Numbered from the stretch's first letter, positions 52,612 to 61,500 are shown. The stretch is 64,000 nucleotides of DNA from Streptosporangium sp. NBC_01495 (GCF_036250735.1 NZ_CP109430.1:4402001-4466000), one strand, 5' to 3'. Numbers and translations: made by a program. The notes: a model not told the origin generated them from the letters alone.

Positions 52612-53064
52612 TCATGATTCGCGTGAGGGGCCGGGCGCCGAGCCCGTCAGCGGAGTGGTGTCGCTGTATCTGACCTCGTAGACGCGTTCTGTGAACCTCC
52701 AGCCATCCGGGGTGCGCCGGTAGCGGTCGTGGTACACGGAGTAATTCAGGTGCGAGCGGCCGTCGCGCAGGCGCCCGAACTCCGAGACGTACGCGCGGCC
52801 GGTCGCGGTGTCACCCTCGAGCTGGATCGTGCCCGGGTGCACGTTCTGCAGGAAGTAGTCCCAGAGGCCCTGCAGCCGCTCGATCCCGGCGCGGATCTCC
52901 TCCCGGCTGACGAACGCGACGCCGATGTGCGGCATCCGCCACGCGCCGTCCCGGGTGAACAGTGCCGCGAAGCGGTCGTAGTCGCGCATCATTCCCGCAT
53001 CGGTGAACTCGCCGCGCAGCGCCTCGATCTCGAAGCGGTCGGAGATGGTCTGAAAGTCGCTCAT
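52612..53064 (-). CDS. SnoaL-like/NTF2-fold protein
   Basis: The 150-aa protein has the SnoaL_4/NTF2-like fold: FEIEALRGEFTDAGMMRDYDRFAALFTRDGAW at the start and a C-terminal GWRFTERVYEVRYSDTT. Such small cone-shaped domains are enzymes or binding proteins; no reaction can be assigned. ATG 53064 has GGAAGG 6 bases upstream. An inverted repeat at 53247-53277 lies in its promoter region, so a regulator encoded elsewhere may control it. Confidence 0.85.
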   Translation of the reverse strand: MSDFQTISDRFEIEALRGEFTDAGMMRDYDRFAALFTRDGAWRMPHIGVAFVSREEIRAGIERLQGLWDYFLQNVHPGTIQLEGDTATGRAYVSEFGRLRDGRSHLNYSVYHDRYRRTPDGWRFTERVYEVRYSDTTPLTGSAPGPSRES

Positions 53065-53246
53065 CGGTGCCTTCCCTGCGTCGATGGAGAGGGGCGCGTC
53101 GCGCCAGGCCGTGACGGCCCGGATCCGCTCGTCGCTCCGGCCTGCCTTCTTGGGGTCGCGCGTGCGGGCGGAAGGGGCGTCCCAACCTCGAGGTCGGTGT
53201 TCGCGAGATGGTTTTCGTCTCGGTGGTACGACGACACAACCCCGCC

Positions 53247-53277
53247 GAATGTGAGGCGACGCGCCAACCTCACATTC
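53247..53277. promoter_or_regulatory. inverted repeat upstream of SnoaL-like/YceI operon
   Basis: GAATGTGAGG and CCTCACATTC form a perfect inverted repeat with an 11-base spacer, about 180 bp before the SnoaL-like gene and just before the ECF41 tail relic. It looks like a TetR- or MerR-type operator, perhaps for a lost regulator. Confidence 0.45.
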
Positions 53278-53290
53278 CGAGGGGCGCAGG

Positions 53291-53431
53291 AGCAACGGCG
53301 AGCCCGGCCTGGTGGCTCAGCAGGACGGCGTCACCGTGGTGGTGATGGCGTTCGACGTCGCGGGCGACCGGATCAAGCGCCTCTGGGCGGTACGCGACCC
53401 CGAGAAGCCCCGGCCCTGGACGACGGGCTGA
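53291..53431 (+). pseudogene. C-terminal tail of an ECF41 sigma factor
   Basis: The frame reads SNGEPGLVAQQDGVTVVVM, AFDVAGDRIKRLWAVRDPEK and stops after PRPWTTG. This is the end of the SnoaL-like C-terminal domain of ECF41/SigJ proteins (..AFDIAGDRI..I.AVRNPEKLR). The sigma domains are absent. Confidence 0.6.
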
Positions 53432-53598
53432 CGGCGACCGCCCGGTAGGCCTGAGCGACCCGCACGGAGCCGGGCCGGTCTCCCCCGCCAGCACCGGTGT
53501 CGTTATGGCCGCCCCTGATTCGTCATCGTCCTGGAGGGCGCAGGCCGGTACGGCGTCCTCGTACCAGCGTGGTACGAATTCACGGAGAAGTGAGCGTT

Positions 53599-54207
53599 AT
53601 GAGAATAGTTGTCATCAACCACGTCACCATGGACGGCGTCATGCAGGGACCCGGGCGGCCCGACGAGGACACCCGTGACGGCTTCACCCACGGTGGCTGG
53701 GCAGAGCCCAACGGCGACGACGTCATGGGCAGAGCGTGGGGCGCGCGCATGGGCGCCGGCGGCGGGCTTCTACTGGGCCGTCGCACCTACCAGGACGTTC
53801 TCGCCCACTGGAACACCCAGGACAGCCCGTACCGCGATGCCCTGAACAACACCCCCAAGTACGTCGTCTCCAACACGCTGACCGAACCGCTGTCATGGCC
53901 CAACTCCACGCTGCTCGGCGGCGACATCATCGAAGCGGTCACCGAGCTCAAGCAGGCCCCGGGCAAGGACCTCCACATCATGGGCAGTGGCGCGCTGATC
54001 CGGTCCCTCGGCCGGTTCGACCTCATCGCCGAGTACATGCTCTCGATCCACCCGATCGTCCTCGGCACCGGACACCGGCTGTTCGCCGACGGTTTCGCCC
54101 CGGCCACGTGCCAGCTCGTCGACACGACGCCGACGACCACCGGCGTCATCATCGCCACCTATCGGCCCCGTCCCCCGGCCCCGGCGCATGAAGCCGCCGC
54201 CGGGTAG
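53599..54207 (+). CDS. dihydrofolate reductase/RibD-C family protein
   Basis: The 202-aa protein has the bacterial bifunctional-deaminase-reductase C-terminal fold: VINHVTMDGVMQGPG, GGLLLGRRTYQDVLAHW, KYVVSNTLTEPLSWPNSTLL and IMGSGALIRSLGRFDLIAEY. It should bind NADPH and reduce an unknown substrate; true DHFR activity is unlikely. ATG 53599 is used; an in-frame GTG three codons upstream is an alternative. Confidence 0.92.
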   Translation: MRIVVINHVTMDGVMQGPGRPDEDTRDGFTHGGWAEPNGDDVMGRAWGARMGAGGGLLLGRRTYQDVLAHWNTQDSPYRDALNNTPKYVVSNTLTEPLSWPNSTLLGGDIIEAVTELKQAPGKDLHIMGSGALIRSLGRFDLIAEYMLSIHPIVLGTGHRLFADGFAPATCQLVDTTPTTTGVIIATYRPRPPAPAHEAAAG

Positions 54208-54368
54208 CGCATGGGGCGGTCATCCACACGACACGGCCCTGTCAGCCGCCTGTCAGCCACCTGCCAGGCCCCGCCCGCCGGTGCTCACGGCCTCCGCGGA
54301 TGCCCGGTCCGTGGCGGGGGCCGCAGGAGACCGGGCGCGACGCCGGAACCGGCACGATATGGCGACGG

Positions 54369-54395
54369 TGTCGTTCGGGCCGATTCCCGGTCGTC
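54369..54395 (+). promoter_or_regulatory. candidate ECF42-type promoter
   Basis: TGTCGT and CGTC are separated by 17 bp, 51 bp upstream of the YciI gene. This fits the TGTCGA...CG(A/T)C pattern I recall for ECF42 targets, so the sigma factor encoded downstream may drive its own operon. Confidence 0.45.
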
Positions 54396-54445
54396 ATCAT
54401 CGTGGAGCCGCTCTCGCGGCATCGTCAACGAGGAGAAGGATCACA

Positions 54446-54817
54446 GTGCGTTACTCTCTGCTGCTGCACAACCCGGAGCCCGCCGCCGGCGAGATATCCG
54501 AGGAGAGCATGTCAGCCTTCAAACAGGCCTACCAGGCGTACACCTCATCGTTGGCGGCGGCCGGAGTGCTGCGCTCGGCTGACGTGCTGCAGCCCACGAC
54601 GGCGGCGACCACCGTCACGGTGCGCAACGGAACCCTTGAGGTGCAGGACGGGCCGTTCGCCGATACCAAGGAAGCCCTGGCCGGGATGTTCATCATCGAA
54701 GTGGACAACCTCGACGCCGCGCTGGCCTGGGCCGAACAGTGCCCCGGCGCGCAGTACGGTGTGATCGAGATCCGCCCGACCGCGACCGCGTTCCTGGACG
54801 GTCAGTGGTCGAGCTAA
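54446..54817 (+). CDS. YCII-related (DGPF) protein
   Basis: The 123-aa protein starts MRYSLLLHNPEPAAGE and has VQDGPFADTKEALAGMFIIE, the DGPF signature near residue 75. It is the partner of the ECF42 sigma factor whose GTG start overlaps its 3' end. GTG 54446 follows GGAGAAGGA. It is a more distant relative of the protein at 30017. Confidence 0.92.
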   Translation: MRYSLLLHNPEPAAGEISEESMSAFKQAYQAYTSSLAAAGVLRSADVLQPTTAATTVTVRNGTLEVQDGPFADTKEALAGMFIIEVDNLDAALAWAEQCPGAQYGVIEIRPTATAFLDGQWSS

Positions 54818-56061
54818 CCGACGTGCGGGTGCGGGCGGAGACCATCGCCCGCACCGGCTACGGCCGCCTGCTCGCCCTGCTCGCCGTGCGCACCGGGGAC
54901 ATCGGCGCCGCCGAGGACGCCCTGGCGGACGCGTTCGAGCAGGCACTGACCCGCTGGCCCAAGGCGGGCGTACCGGACAACCCCGAGGCATGGCTGCTGA
55001 CCGTGGCCCGCAACCGCCAACGCGACCGCCACCGCTCCGCGGCCTACCGGACCGGCGTCGCACTCGACCACGCCCTGCACCTGCACACCGCGGACCACGC
55101 CGATCCCGGCGCGATACCCGACCAGCGCCTGGCACTGATGTTCGTGTGCGCGCACCCGGCGATCGAGGCGACCATCCGCACCCCGCTGATGCTTCAGACC
55201 GTCCTGGGCGTGCCTTCGCAGGACATCGCCCGGGCATTCGCCGTGCCCGCGCCGACCATGCTGCAACGACTCGTACGCGCCAAACGCCGCATCCGCGATG
55301 CCGGCATCTCCTTCGCGATCCCCGACCAATCGGCCATGCCCACCCGGCTGGCCGCCGTGCTGGAAGCCGTCTACGGCGCCTACGCCATCGACTGGCGCGG
55401 CGTCGCCGCGCCGGTCGAGCGCGACCACCTGGCCGCCGAGGCGCTCCACCTCGCCGAAACGCTCGCGCAGTTGCTGCCCCGCGAACCTGAAGTCCTCGGC
55501 CTCGCCGCGCTGATCTGTCTGTCAGCGGCGCGCAGATCGGCCAGGACCGGGCCCGACGGCGCGTTCGTCCCGCTCTCCGAGCAGGACACCACCGGCTGGG
55601 ACAGCGGTTTGATCGCACGGGGGGAACGCCGCCTGCGCGACGCCCACCGGCTTGATCGCATCGGCCGCTTCCAGCTCGAGGCCGCCATCCAGTCGGTGCA
55701 CTGCGCTCGACGTGTCACCGGACGCACCGACTGGGCCGCGCTTCGTACCCTGCACGAAGCGCTCCTGGAGACCACGCCCACCCTCGGCGCCACCGTCTCG
55801 CTCGCCGCCGTCCTCGCCCACACCGACGGCCCGGAGAAAGGGCTCGCCCTCCTCGACACCCTCTCCGGCCCGGCCGCACGGCGTTTCCAGCCGGCCTGGG
55901 CCACCCGCGCGCACCTGCTCGCCCGAACGCGAGACGTCGACGCCGCACGGACGGCGTTCACGACCGCCATCGGCCTGACCACCGACCCGGCCGTCCGGCG
56001 GCACCTCATCACCGCGCGAGACCGGCTCGGGAACACCCGCGCACCAGAACCCACGACATAG
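54805..56061 (+). CDS. ECF42-family RNA polymerase sigma factor
   Basis: The 418-aa protein has sigma region 2 (TGDIGAAEDALADAFEQALTRWP), region 4 (VPSQDIARAFAVPAPTMLQRLVRAKRR) and the ECF42 TPR-like C-terminus (AVYGAYAIDWRGVAAPVERDHLAAEALHLAETL onward). GTG 54805 overlaps the YciI stop by 13 bases; GTG 54823 is an alternative. It is the second ECF42 pair in the window and probably reads the promoter at 54369. Confidence 0.92.
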   Translation: MVELTDVRVRAETIARTGYGRLLALLAVRTGDIGAAEDALADAFEQALTRWPKAGVPDNPEAWLLTVARNRQRDRHRSAAYRTGVALDHALHLHTADHADPGAIPDQRLALMFVCAHPAIEATIRTPLMLQTVLGVPSQDIARAFAVPAPTMLQRLVRAKRRIRDAGISFAIPDQSAMPTRLAAVLEAVYGAYAIDWRGVAAPVERDHLAAEALHLAETLAQLLPREPEVLGLAALICLSAARRSARTGPDGAFVPLSEQDTTGWDSGLIARGERRLRDAHRLDRIGRFQLEAAIQSVHCARRVTGRTDWAALRTLHEALLETTPTLGATVSLAAVLAHTDGPEKGLALLDTLSGPAARRFQPAWATRAHLLARTRDVDAARTAFTTAIGLTTDPAVRRHLITARDRLGNTRAPEPTT

Positions 56062-56118
56062 CAGGCACGCATCCGTTGGCCGCGGCGGATACCACGGCGC
56101 CCCCCAAAGGCTGGATCT

Positions 56119-56171
56119 TGCCGCTCCCGGCGCCGTCGTGCTATAAATTCGTTGAATAAACGTTTAGTCAA
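56119..56171 (+). promoter_or_regulatory. promoter and operator of TetR/FAD monooxygenase operon
   Basis: TTGCCG (56119-56124) and TATAAA (56142-56147) are 17 bp apart, and a near-perfect palindrome TTGAATAAAC/GTTTAGTCAA (56152-56171, one mismatch) follows directly, placed to block transcription start. It is the likely autoregulatory site of the TetR protein. Confidence 0.75.
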
Positions 56172-56181
56172 TGGAGGGCGC

Positions 56182-56757
56182 GTGGCACGGACACGGCGTG
56201 AGCAGGCGGAGTGGCGGCGCGAGCGGCTGCTGGACGCGGCGCTGGACGTCTTCGCGGAAAAAGGGGTCGACGGCGCCTCGGTCAAGGAGGTCGCGCAGGC
56301 CGCGCAGGCGACCCCCGGCCTGCTCTATCACTACTTCGACAGCAAGGAAGCCCTGGTCGCCGCCCTGCTGCGCGAGCGCGGCTTCATCTCGCAACTGCGT
56401 GAGTCGCTGGCGCGAGACAGCGACGACCGGCCCGCGCTCGAAGTACTGACCGAGCTGATGAGCGAGTTCGACCGGCTGCTGGCAGGCAACGCCAAGCTCG
56501 TCGCGCTGTTCTTCGGCACCGCCCACGCCGGGGCCGAACTACGCGAACTCGTCGCCGAGGGGCAGCGGCAGATCGGCGGCTTCCTCGCGGCGCGGGTCGC
56601 GGCGGGCGAGCTGCGCCCCCACGACACCCGGACCGCGGCCAGCATGCTGCTGGCAACGGTGGCGATCGGCCGCAGGACTCAGGCCCCCGTCGACGTGACC
56701 GCGCTGGTCCAGATCCTGTTCACCGGCCTGACCTTAGGGGAACAAAATCGTGCGTAA
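56182..56757 (+). CDS. TetR/AcrR family transcriptional regulator
   Basis: The 191-aa protein has a TetR helix-turn-helix (GVDGASVKEVAQAAQATPGLLYHYFDSKEAL, about residues 25-57) and a short ligand domain. GTG 56182 follows GGAGGG; the frame before it covers the operator. It overlaps the FAD monooxygenase gene by 8 bp, so the repressor and enzyme are made together and probably induced by the enzyme's substrate. Confidence 0.92.
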   Translation: MARTRREQAEWRRERLLDAALDVFAEKGVDGASVKEVAQAAQATPGLLYHYFDSKEALVAALLRERGFISQLRESLARDSDDRPALEVLTELMSEFDRLLAGNAKLVALFFGTAHAGAELRELVAEGQRQIGGFLAARVAAGELRPHDTRTAASMLLATVAIGRRTQAPVDVTALVQILFTGLTLGEQNRA

Positions 56758-57952
56758 TGAGTCAACCCAGTGTTGCGTGGTCGGCGGCGGCCCCGCCGGC
56801 ATGATGCTCGGCCTGCTGCTGGCCCGCCAGGGCATCGAGGTGACCGTGCTGGAAAAGCACACCGACTTCCTTCGCGATTTCCGCGGCGACACCGTCCACC
56901 CGTCGACACTCGAACTCATCGCCGAGCTCGGCTGGATCGAGGAGTTCCTGACCCTGCCGCACGCCGAGATGCACGAGGTCACCGTCAGCATCGGCGGCAA
57001 GGCGGTCACCTTCGCCGACTTCAGCAGGCTGAAGGTGCGCTGCCCCTACATCGCGTTCATGCCGCAGTGGGACGTGCTCGACTTCCTCGCCCGCAAGGCC
57101 GCCGCCTATCCGGGCTTCCGGCTGCTGCGCGACACCGAGATGACCGGCCTGCTCCTCGAGGACGGCCGGGTGGCCGGCGTGCAGGCCCGCACCCCCGACG
57201 GTCCGCTGGAGGTGCGGGCCGACCTCGTCGTCGCGGCCGACGGCCGCCACTCGACCGCCCGCGCGGCGGCGGGGCTGGAGCCGGCCGCCGGCTCCCCGCC
57301 CATGGACGTGCTGTGGTTTCGCCTTCCCCGCCACCAGGGCGACGAAGTGCCGTTCTTCCAGGGTGGCCACGGCGCGCTCATCTCGATCGACCGCGGCGAC
57401 TACTGGCAGCTCGCCTACGCCATCCCCACCTCCGCCTACCCCGAACTGCGCCAGGCGGGCCTGCCCGCCTTCCACGACAGGATCGCCAGGCTCGCGCCCG
57501 GCCTGTCGGATCGCGTCGCCCTGATCGACGACTGGCGGCACCTGCACCAGCTCACCGTCAGGGTCGACCGTCTCAAGACATGGCACCGGCTGGGGCTGCT
57601 CTTCATCGGCGACGCGGCGCACGCCATGTCACCGGCCGGCGGCGTCGGCATCAACCTCGCCGTGCAGGACGCGGTCGCCACCGCCAACCTCCTGGGACCC
57701 GTGCTCGGCGAACGACGGCCGGACGAGCGCGACCTGGCACGGGTACAGGCCAGACGCGAACGACCGACCAGGATCACCCAGGCCTTTCAGCTCGGCATCC
57801 TGCGCGACCTCTATCCCAAGGACCTGGCCGACGACACCGCCGAGCACGTGCCGCCCATCTTCACCGCCTTCAAAGCGCTACCCCCGCTGCGCCACGTGAT
57901 GGGCCGCTTCATCGGGCTGGGTGTACGCCAGGAGCACATCACCCGAAGCTGA
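56750..57952 (+). CDS. FAD-dependent aromatic monooxygenase-like protein
   Basis: The 400-aa protein has the Rossmann FAD motif CCVVGGGPAGMMLGLLLARQG at the N-terminus, the VVAADGRHSTAR (DG) motif near residue 160 and the second FAD motif FIGDAAHAMSPAGGVGINLAVQDA near 285, as in PheA/UbiH-type hydroxylases. It should hydroxylate or epoxidise an aromatic or polyketide substrate using NAD(P)H. GTG 56750 overlaps the TetR gene end by 8 bp. Confidence 0.93.
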   Translation: MRNESTQCCVVGGGPAGMMLGLLLARQGIEVTVLEKHTDFLRDFRGDTVHPSTLELIAELGWIEEFLTLPHAEMHEVTVSIGGKAVTFADFSRLKVRCPYIAFMPQWDVLDFLARKAAAYPGFRLLRDTEMTGLLLEDGRVAGVQARTPDGPLEVRADLVVAADGRHSTARAAAGLEPAAGSPPMDVLWFRLPRHQGDEVPFFQGGHGALISIDRGDYWQLAYAIPTSAYPELRQAGLPAFHDRIARLAPGLSDRVALIDDWRHLHQLTVRVDRLKTWHRLGLLFIGDAAHAMSPAGGVGINLAVQDAVATANLLGPVLGERRPDERDLARVQARRERPTRITQAFQLGILRDLYPKDLADDTAEHVPPIFTAFKALPPLRHVMGRFIGLGVRQEHITRS

Positions 57953-58001
57953 ATCCCCGGACCGGAGTCGCCGTGGTGCCCGCGGGCGGTTGCCGGGGCG
58001 T

Positions 58002-58838
58002 CTACGGCCGCCTGGCCACCCATACGGTCCGGGTGCTGCGGACGGCGAGGTCGTCGCGCCGCAAAACGCCGTCGGGCCCGTCGCCGTCGATGAGGGTGTC
58101 GAGCGTGGCCAGGTCGCCGGCGTCCAGCAGGCCGTCGAGGTGGGCGCGCACACGCCGCAGGGACACCTGGGCGTAGCGGCGGGCGGCGGCCGGGAGGGGG
58201 TCTCGCAGGTCGATGACGAAGGACCGCTTCGCCTCGAGGGTGAAGCCGGCCGGGGACAGGTGCGCGCTCGCGGCGTCGGCCGGTCCCCCGTCACGGGCGG
58301 CATGGACGCGGGCTTCGAGTCCGGGGCGGCCGAGGCCGAGGTCGTCGGGCAGGAAGCGCGGGAAGGAGTCCATCTCGCTGACGACCAGGAGCCCGCCGGG
58401 ACGCAGCGCCTTGAAGACCTCGGCCAGGACGTGAGGGGGGTCCGCCATGTGGTGCATGGACGAGGCCGCCCACACCAGGTCGACGGGGCCGAGGGACGGC
58501 CACGCCACGCCCAGGTCCGCCTGGACGGCGCGGACCCGGCCGGCCACACCGAGATCGCGGGCTTTGTGCCCGAGGTGGCGCAGCATGTGAGGGGAGATGT
58601 CCAGGGCGGTCGCGTCGGCTCGCTCGAAGCGCTTGAGCAGGGCGAAGGTACCGGTACCGGTACCGCTGCCCAGGTCGAGGATCCGGCGCGGGGGCCGATC
58701 GCCGGTCATCTCCTTGAGCCAGGCGGTCACGTCGGACAGGTAGGCGTGCAGTACCTCGGCGTCGAGGTCCAGGAGTTCGGCCATGGCGGCCTCGTCTGCG
58801 GCGTTCGCTGAATGGTGATGTTCGTGCTGGTTCTTCAT
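58002..58838 (-). CDS. class I SAM-dependent methyltransferase
   Basis: The 278-aa protein has the SAM-binding motif RILDLGSGTGTGTFALLKRF near residue 50, the acidic ATALDISPHML and the post-motif VDLVWAASSMHHM, followed by ALRPGGLLVVSEMD. The N-terminus is His-rich (HEHHH), which may bind metal. ATG 58838 is used; upstream in-frame codons lie in the divergent promoter region. It is divergent from an XRE-cupin regulator, 47 bp away. Confidence 0.9.
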   Translation of the reverse strand: MKNQHEHHHSANAADEAAMAELLDLDAEVLHAYLSDVTAWLKEMTGDRPPRRILDLGSGTGTGTFALLKRFERADATALDISPHMLRHLGHKARDLGVAGRVRAVQADLGVAWPSLGPVDLVWAASSMHHMADPPHVLAEVFKALRPGGLLVVSEMDSFPRFLPDDLGLGRPGLEARVHAARDGGPADAASAHLSPAGFTLEAKRSFVIDLRDPLPAAARRYAQVSLRRVRAHLDGLLDAGDLATLDTLIDGDGPDGVLRRDDLAVRSTRTVWVARRP

Positions 58839-58885
58839 GTTTCGACGGTAACGCCGCTTTGCGCCGAGGACATACACTCTTGCGT

Positions 58886-59458
58886 ATGAAGCAAGAAGGT
58901 GATGTGGACGGCATCGTTCGCCTGCGCCTCAGGGGGCTGCGCCTGGCCCGGGGCTGGTCGCTCGACGACCTGGCCGAACGCTGTTACATGAGCCCCTCCA
59001 CCCTGAGCCGTATCGAGACGGGCCACCGGCGGATCAGCCTCGACCAGCTGATCTCGCTCGCCCGGACCCTGGGGACCTCGCTCGACCAGCTGGTGGAGTC
59101 CGCCGACGACGAGGACGTGGTCATCAGGCCGCGGCGTGACGAGGTGCGGGGGGTGATTACCTGGCTGCTGAGCCGGGGGTCCGGGCCGCACGGCGTGACC
59201 GTGGCCAAGATGCGCATCACCGAGCCGGTCCGCGGGAACGGCGCCGATGAGCTGGGGGTTCATCCCGGCAAGGACTGGTTCACGGTCCTGTCGGGAACCG
59301 TGGTGCTGCTGCTGGGAGAACGGACCGTCCTGGTCGAGACGGGCCAGGCGGCGGAGTTCTCCACCATGACCCCCCACGCCCTGAGGGCCCACGACGGGCC
59401 GGCGGAGATCCTGTGCATCCTCGACCACGACGGGCAGCGCATCCACCTCCACCCCTGA
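58886..59458 (+). CDS. XRE-family regulator with C-terminal cupin domain
   Basis: The 190-aa protein has an N-terminal Cro/CI helix-turn-helix (LRLARGWSLDDLAERCYMSPSTLSRIETGHRRIS) and a cupin domain (HPGKDWFTVLSGTVVLLLGERTVLVETGQ). Such proteins sense small ligands and often control a divergent gene, here the methyltransferase. ATG 58886 lies close after a TATGAA/-10-like sequence, so the mRNA may be leaderless. Confidence 0.92.
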   Translation: MKQEGDVDGIVRLRLRGLRLARGWSLDDLAERCYMSPSTLSRIETGHRRISLDQLISLARTLGTSLDQLVESADDEDVVIRPRRDEVRGVITWLLSRGSGPHGVTVAKMRITEPVRGNGADELGVHPGKDWFTVLSGTVVLLLGERTVLVETGQAAEFSTMTPHALRAHDGPAEILCILDHDGQRIHLHP

Positions 59459-59574
59459 GGAGGCGTCGCGCACCTCTCCTTCGGGGCGATGACCGCCCGG
59501 AACACCTCCCGGTCCGGAACGCGGTGGGATCGGCCGACGGCTCCCGCCCGGTGAAGCCCACCTCGCTCAAGGGG

Positions 59575-59602
59575 GCCCGCGCCCTCGTGAGGTGGCGCGG
59601 GC
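59575..59602. terminator. hairpin between convergent genes
   Basis: GCCCGCGCC and GGCGCGGGC form a perfect 9-bp stem with a 10-base loop, 117 bp past the XRE-cupin stop. The rest of the 290-bp gap 59459-59748 has no supported gene. Confidence 0.55.
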
Positions 59603-59748
59603 TTCGCGCCCCCGGTCGGTGGGCGTGGCGCTCTCAGCCGAGATCGGCCGGGGCGATCGCCACCGCTTCGCCGGACCGCCTCCGACCACCGGCCGCCTCC
59701 CGTGGCGCGCCACCGACGGCGGATGGGCCCCTGACGTAGCGGGGCCGG

Positions 59749-60510
59749 CTAGCCCACCCGCTCCGTCAGGAACTCCTCCCAGGTCCGCCTGCCCGCGTCG
59801 GCCCCCTCGAGCGACAGGTTCGCGCCGGCCCGGTACGCCCGGCCGGCCTTTCCCGGCATCCGCATCGGCATCATCATCCGGCGCTTGCCGCGTGCCCGCA
59901 GGTATCCGCCGACCAGATCCCTCATCCCGTACACCGCCGGTCCGGCGAGGTCGGGCACCAGGCCGGCCGGCCGCCCCGATGTCAGCGCCACCAGCCGGGC
60001 CGCCACCTCACGCGAGTCGACCGGCTGGAAGCGCAGGCCACCCGGGACCGGGATCACCGGCATTTTGCCCATCTTCTCCGCTATTTTCAGGACAAGGTCG
60101 TGGAACTGGGCCGCGCGCAGCATCGTCCACGGAATACCGGAGTCCGTCACGGCCCGCTCCGCGGCCAACTGGGTCCTGAACCAGCCCAGTGGCATCGTGT
60201 TCGCCCCGATGACCGAGATGTACACGATGTGCTTCACGCCGGCCTTCGATGCGGCCCTCACCAGGTTCCGCGTCGCCCTGTCATCACCCCTGGTGCCGCC
60301 CGCGAGGTGCAGGACCGTCTCGACCCCCTCCAGCGCGGGCTCGATCCCCTCACCCTTGAGCAGGTCGGCGGCGAAGTACACGACGCCCTTTTCGGGCTCG
60401 CGGACACGCCGACTCAGGATCCGTACGTCGCGGCCGGCCTCCCGCAGCAGGGGGACGACGTGCCCGCCCAGCGTGCCCGTGCCGCCGGTGACCAGGATGG
60501 GTACCGTCAT
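59749..60510 (-). CDS. NAD(P)-binding SDR/NmrA-like protein
   Basis: The 253-aa protein starts MTVPILVTGGTGTLGGHVV (Rossmann GxxGxxG), has VETVLHLAGGTRGDD and IPWTMLRAAQFHDL, the atypical SDR/NmrA pattern. It may be a sensor of NAD(P) or a reductase. It is divergent from an ECF41 sigma factor, whose family usually regulates a neighbour of this kind, and a matching promoter lies at 60587-60613. Confidence 0.92.
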   Translation of the reverse strand: MTVPILVTGGTGTLGGHVVPLLREAGRDVRILSRRVREPEKGVVYFAADLLKGEGIEPALEGVETVLHLAGGTRGDDRATRNLVRAASKAGVKHIVYISVIGANTMPLGWFRTQLAAERAVTDSGIPWTMLRAAQFHDLVLKIAEKMGKMPVIPVPGGLRFQPVDSREVAARLVALTSGRPAGLVPDLAGPAVYGMRDLVGGYLRARGKRRMMMPMRMPGKAGRAYRAGANLSLEGADAGRRTWEEFLTERVG

Positions 60511-60586
60511 GGCTCCTCCAGTATTCTTTCTGCCGGGAGTCGGCCTCCCGGTACCTTCGGCTCGTGTTTCGCGGATCTGCCGCTAT

Positions 60587-60613
60587 GACCCCCGGAGGCG
60601 AAGGAATGTGACA
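60587..60613 (-). promoter_or_regulatory. ECF41-type promoter for the SDR gene
   Basis: On the minus strand TGTCACA (60613-60607) and GGTC (60590-60587) are separated by 16 bp, matching the ECF41 consensus TGTCACA-N16-CGTC in all but one base. The SDR start lies 77 bp further on. Confidence 0.65.
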
Positions 60614-60615
60614 CG

Positions 60616-61500
60616 GTGAACGAACCCGAATGGCTGGCGGAGCGCTTCGAGGAGCATCGGCCCCATCTGCGGGCGGTGGGCTACCGGATGCTCGGCTCGC
60701 TCAGCGAGGCCGATGACGCCGTGCAGGACGCCTGGCTGCGTGTCAGCCGCGCCGGCACCGGCGGGGTGGAAAACCTCGGTGGGTGGCTGACCACGGTGGT
60801 GGCGCGGGTGTGCCTGAACATGCTGCGCTCGCGCGAGCATCGACGCGAGGAACCCATCGACGTCCAGATGTCCGGCACGGTCATCGGCCGGGAGTTCGGG
60901 GGCGACCCCGAGCAGGAGGCGTTGACGGCCGACTCGGTCGGGGTGGCGCTGCTGGTGGTGCTCGACACGCTGACGCCGGCCGAGCGCCTCGCCTTCGTGC
61001 TGCACGACATGTTCGCCGTGCCGTTCGAGGAGATCGCCCCGATGATCGAGCGGTCACCGGCCGCGACCAGACAGCTCGCGAGCCGCGCCCGCCGCCGGGT
61101 CAAAGGGGCCGCCCCGGCTCCCGACGCCGACCTGAGCCGACGCCGCCGAGTCGTCGACGCCTTCCTGGCCGCCACGCGCGGCGGGGACCTCGAGGCGCTG
61201 GTCGCCCTGCTCCATCCCGACGTGGTGCTGCGGGCCGACAGGGCGGTCGTCCCCACCCCCGAACCCATCGTGGTCCGCGGCGCCCACTCCGTGGGCAAGG
61301 GCGCGATGGCCGCGATGGAACGGGCCTGGTTCACCGGAACCGCGCTGGTCGACGGGGCGGTCGGGCTCGTGATGGCCCCGCGCGGCAGGCTGCGCCTGGT
61401 GCTCAGCTTCACGATCACCGAGGACGGGATCACCGAGATCGACGTGATCGCGGAGCCGGACCGCCTCGGCCGGATCGACCTCGCCGTACTCGACGTCTGA
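60616..61500 (+). CDS. sigJ: ECF41-family RNA polymerase sigma factor (SigJ-like)
   Basis: The 294-aa protein has sigma region 2 (HLRAVGYRMLGSLSEADDAVQDAWLR) and region 4 (VPFEEIAPMIERSPAATRQLASRARRRV) plus a SnoaL-like C-terminal domain (about residues 175-290, DLEALVALLHPDVVLRADR). In ECF41 this domain replaces an anti-sigma factor. GTG 60616 is adjacent to the -35 element of the divergent promoter. It should drive the SDR gene at 59749. Confidence 0.94.
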   Translation: MNEPEWLAERFEEHRPHLRAVGYRMLGSLSEADDAVQDAWLRVSRAGTGGVENLGGWLTTVVARVCLNMLRSREHRREEPIDVQMSGTVIGREFGGDPEQEALTADSVGVALLVVLDTLTPAERLAFVLHDMFAVPFEEIAPMIERSPAATRQLASRARRRVKGAAPAPDADLSRRRRVVDAFLAATRGGDLEALVALLHPDVVLRADRAVVPTPEPIVVRGAHSVGKGAMAAMERAWFTGTALVDGAVGLVMAPRGRLRLVLSFTITEDGITEIDVIAEPDRLGRIDLAVLDV

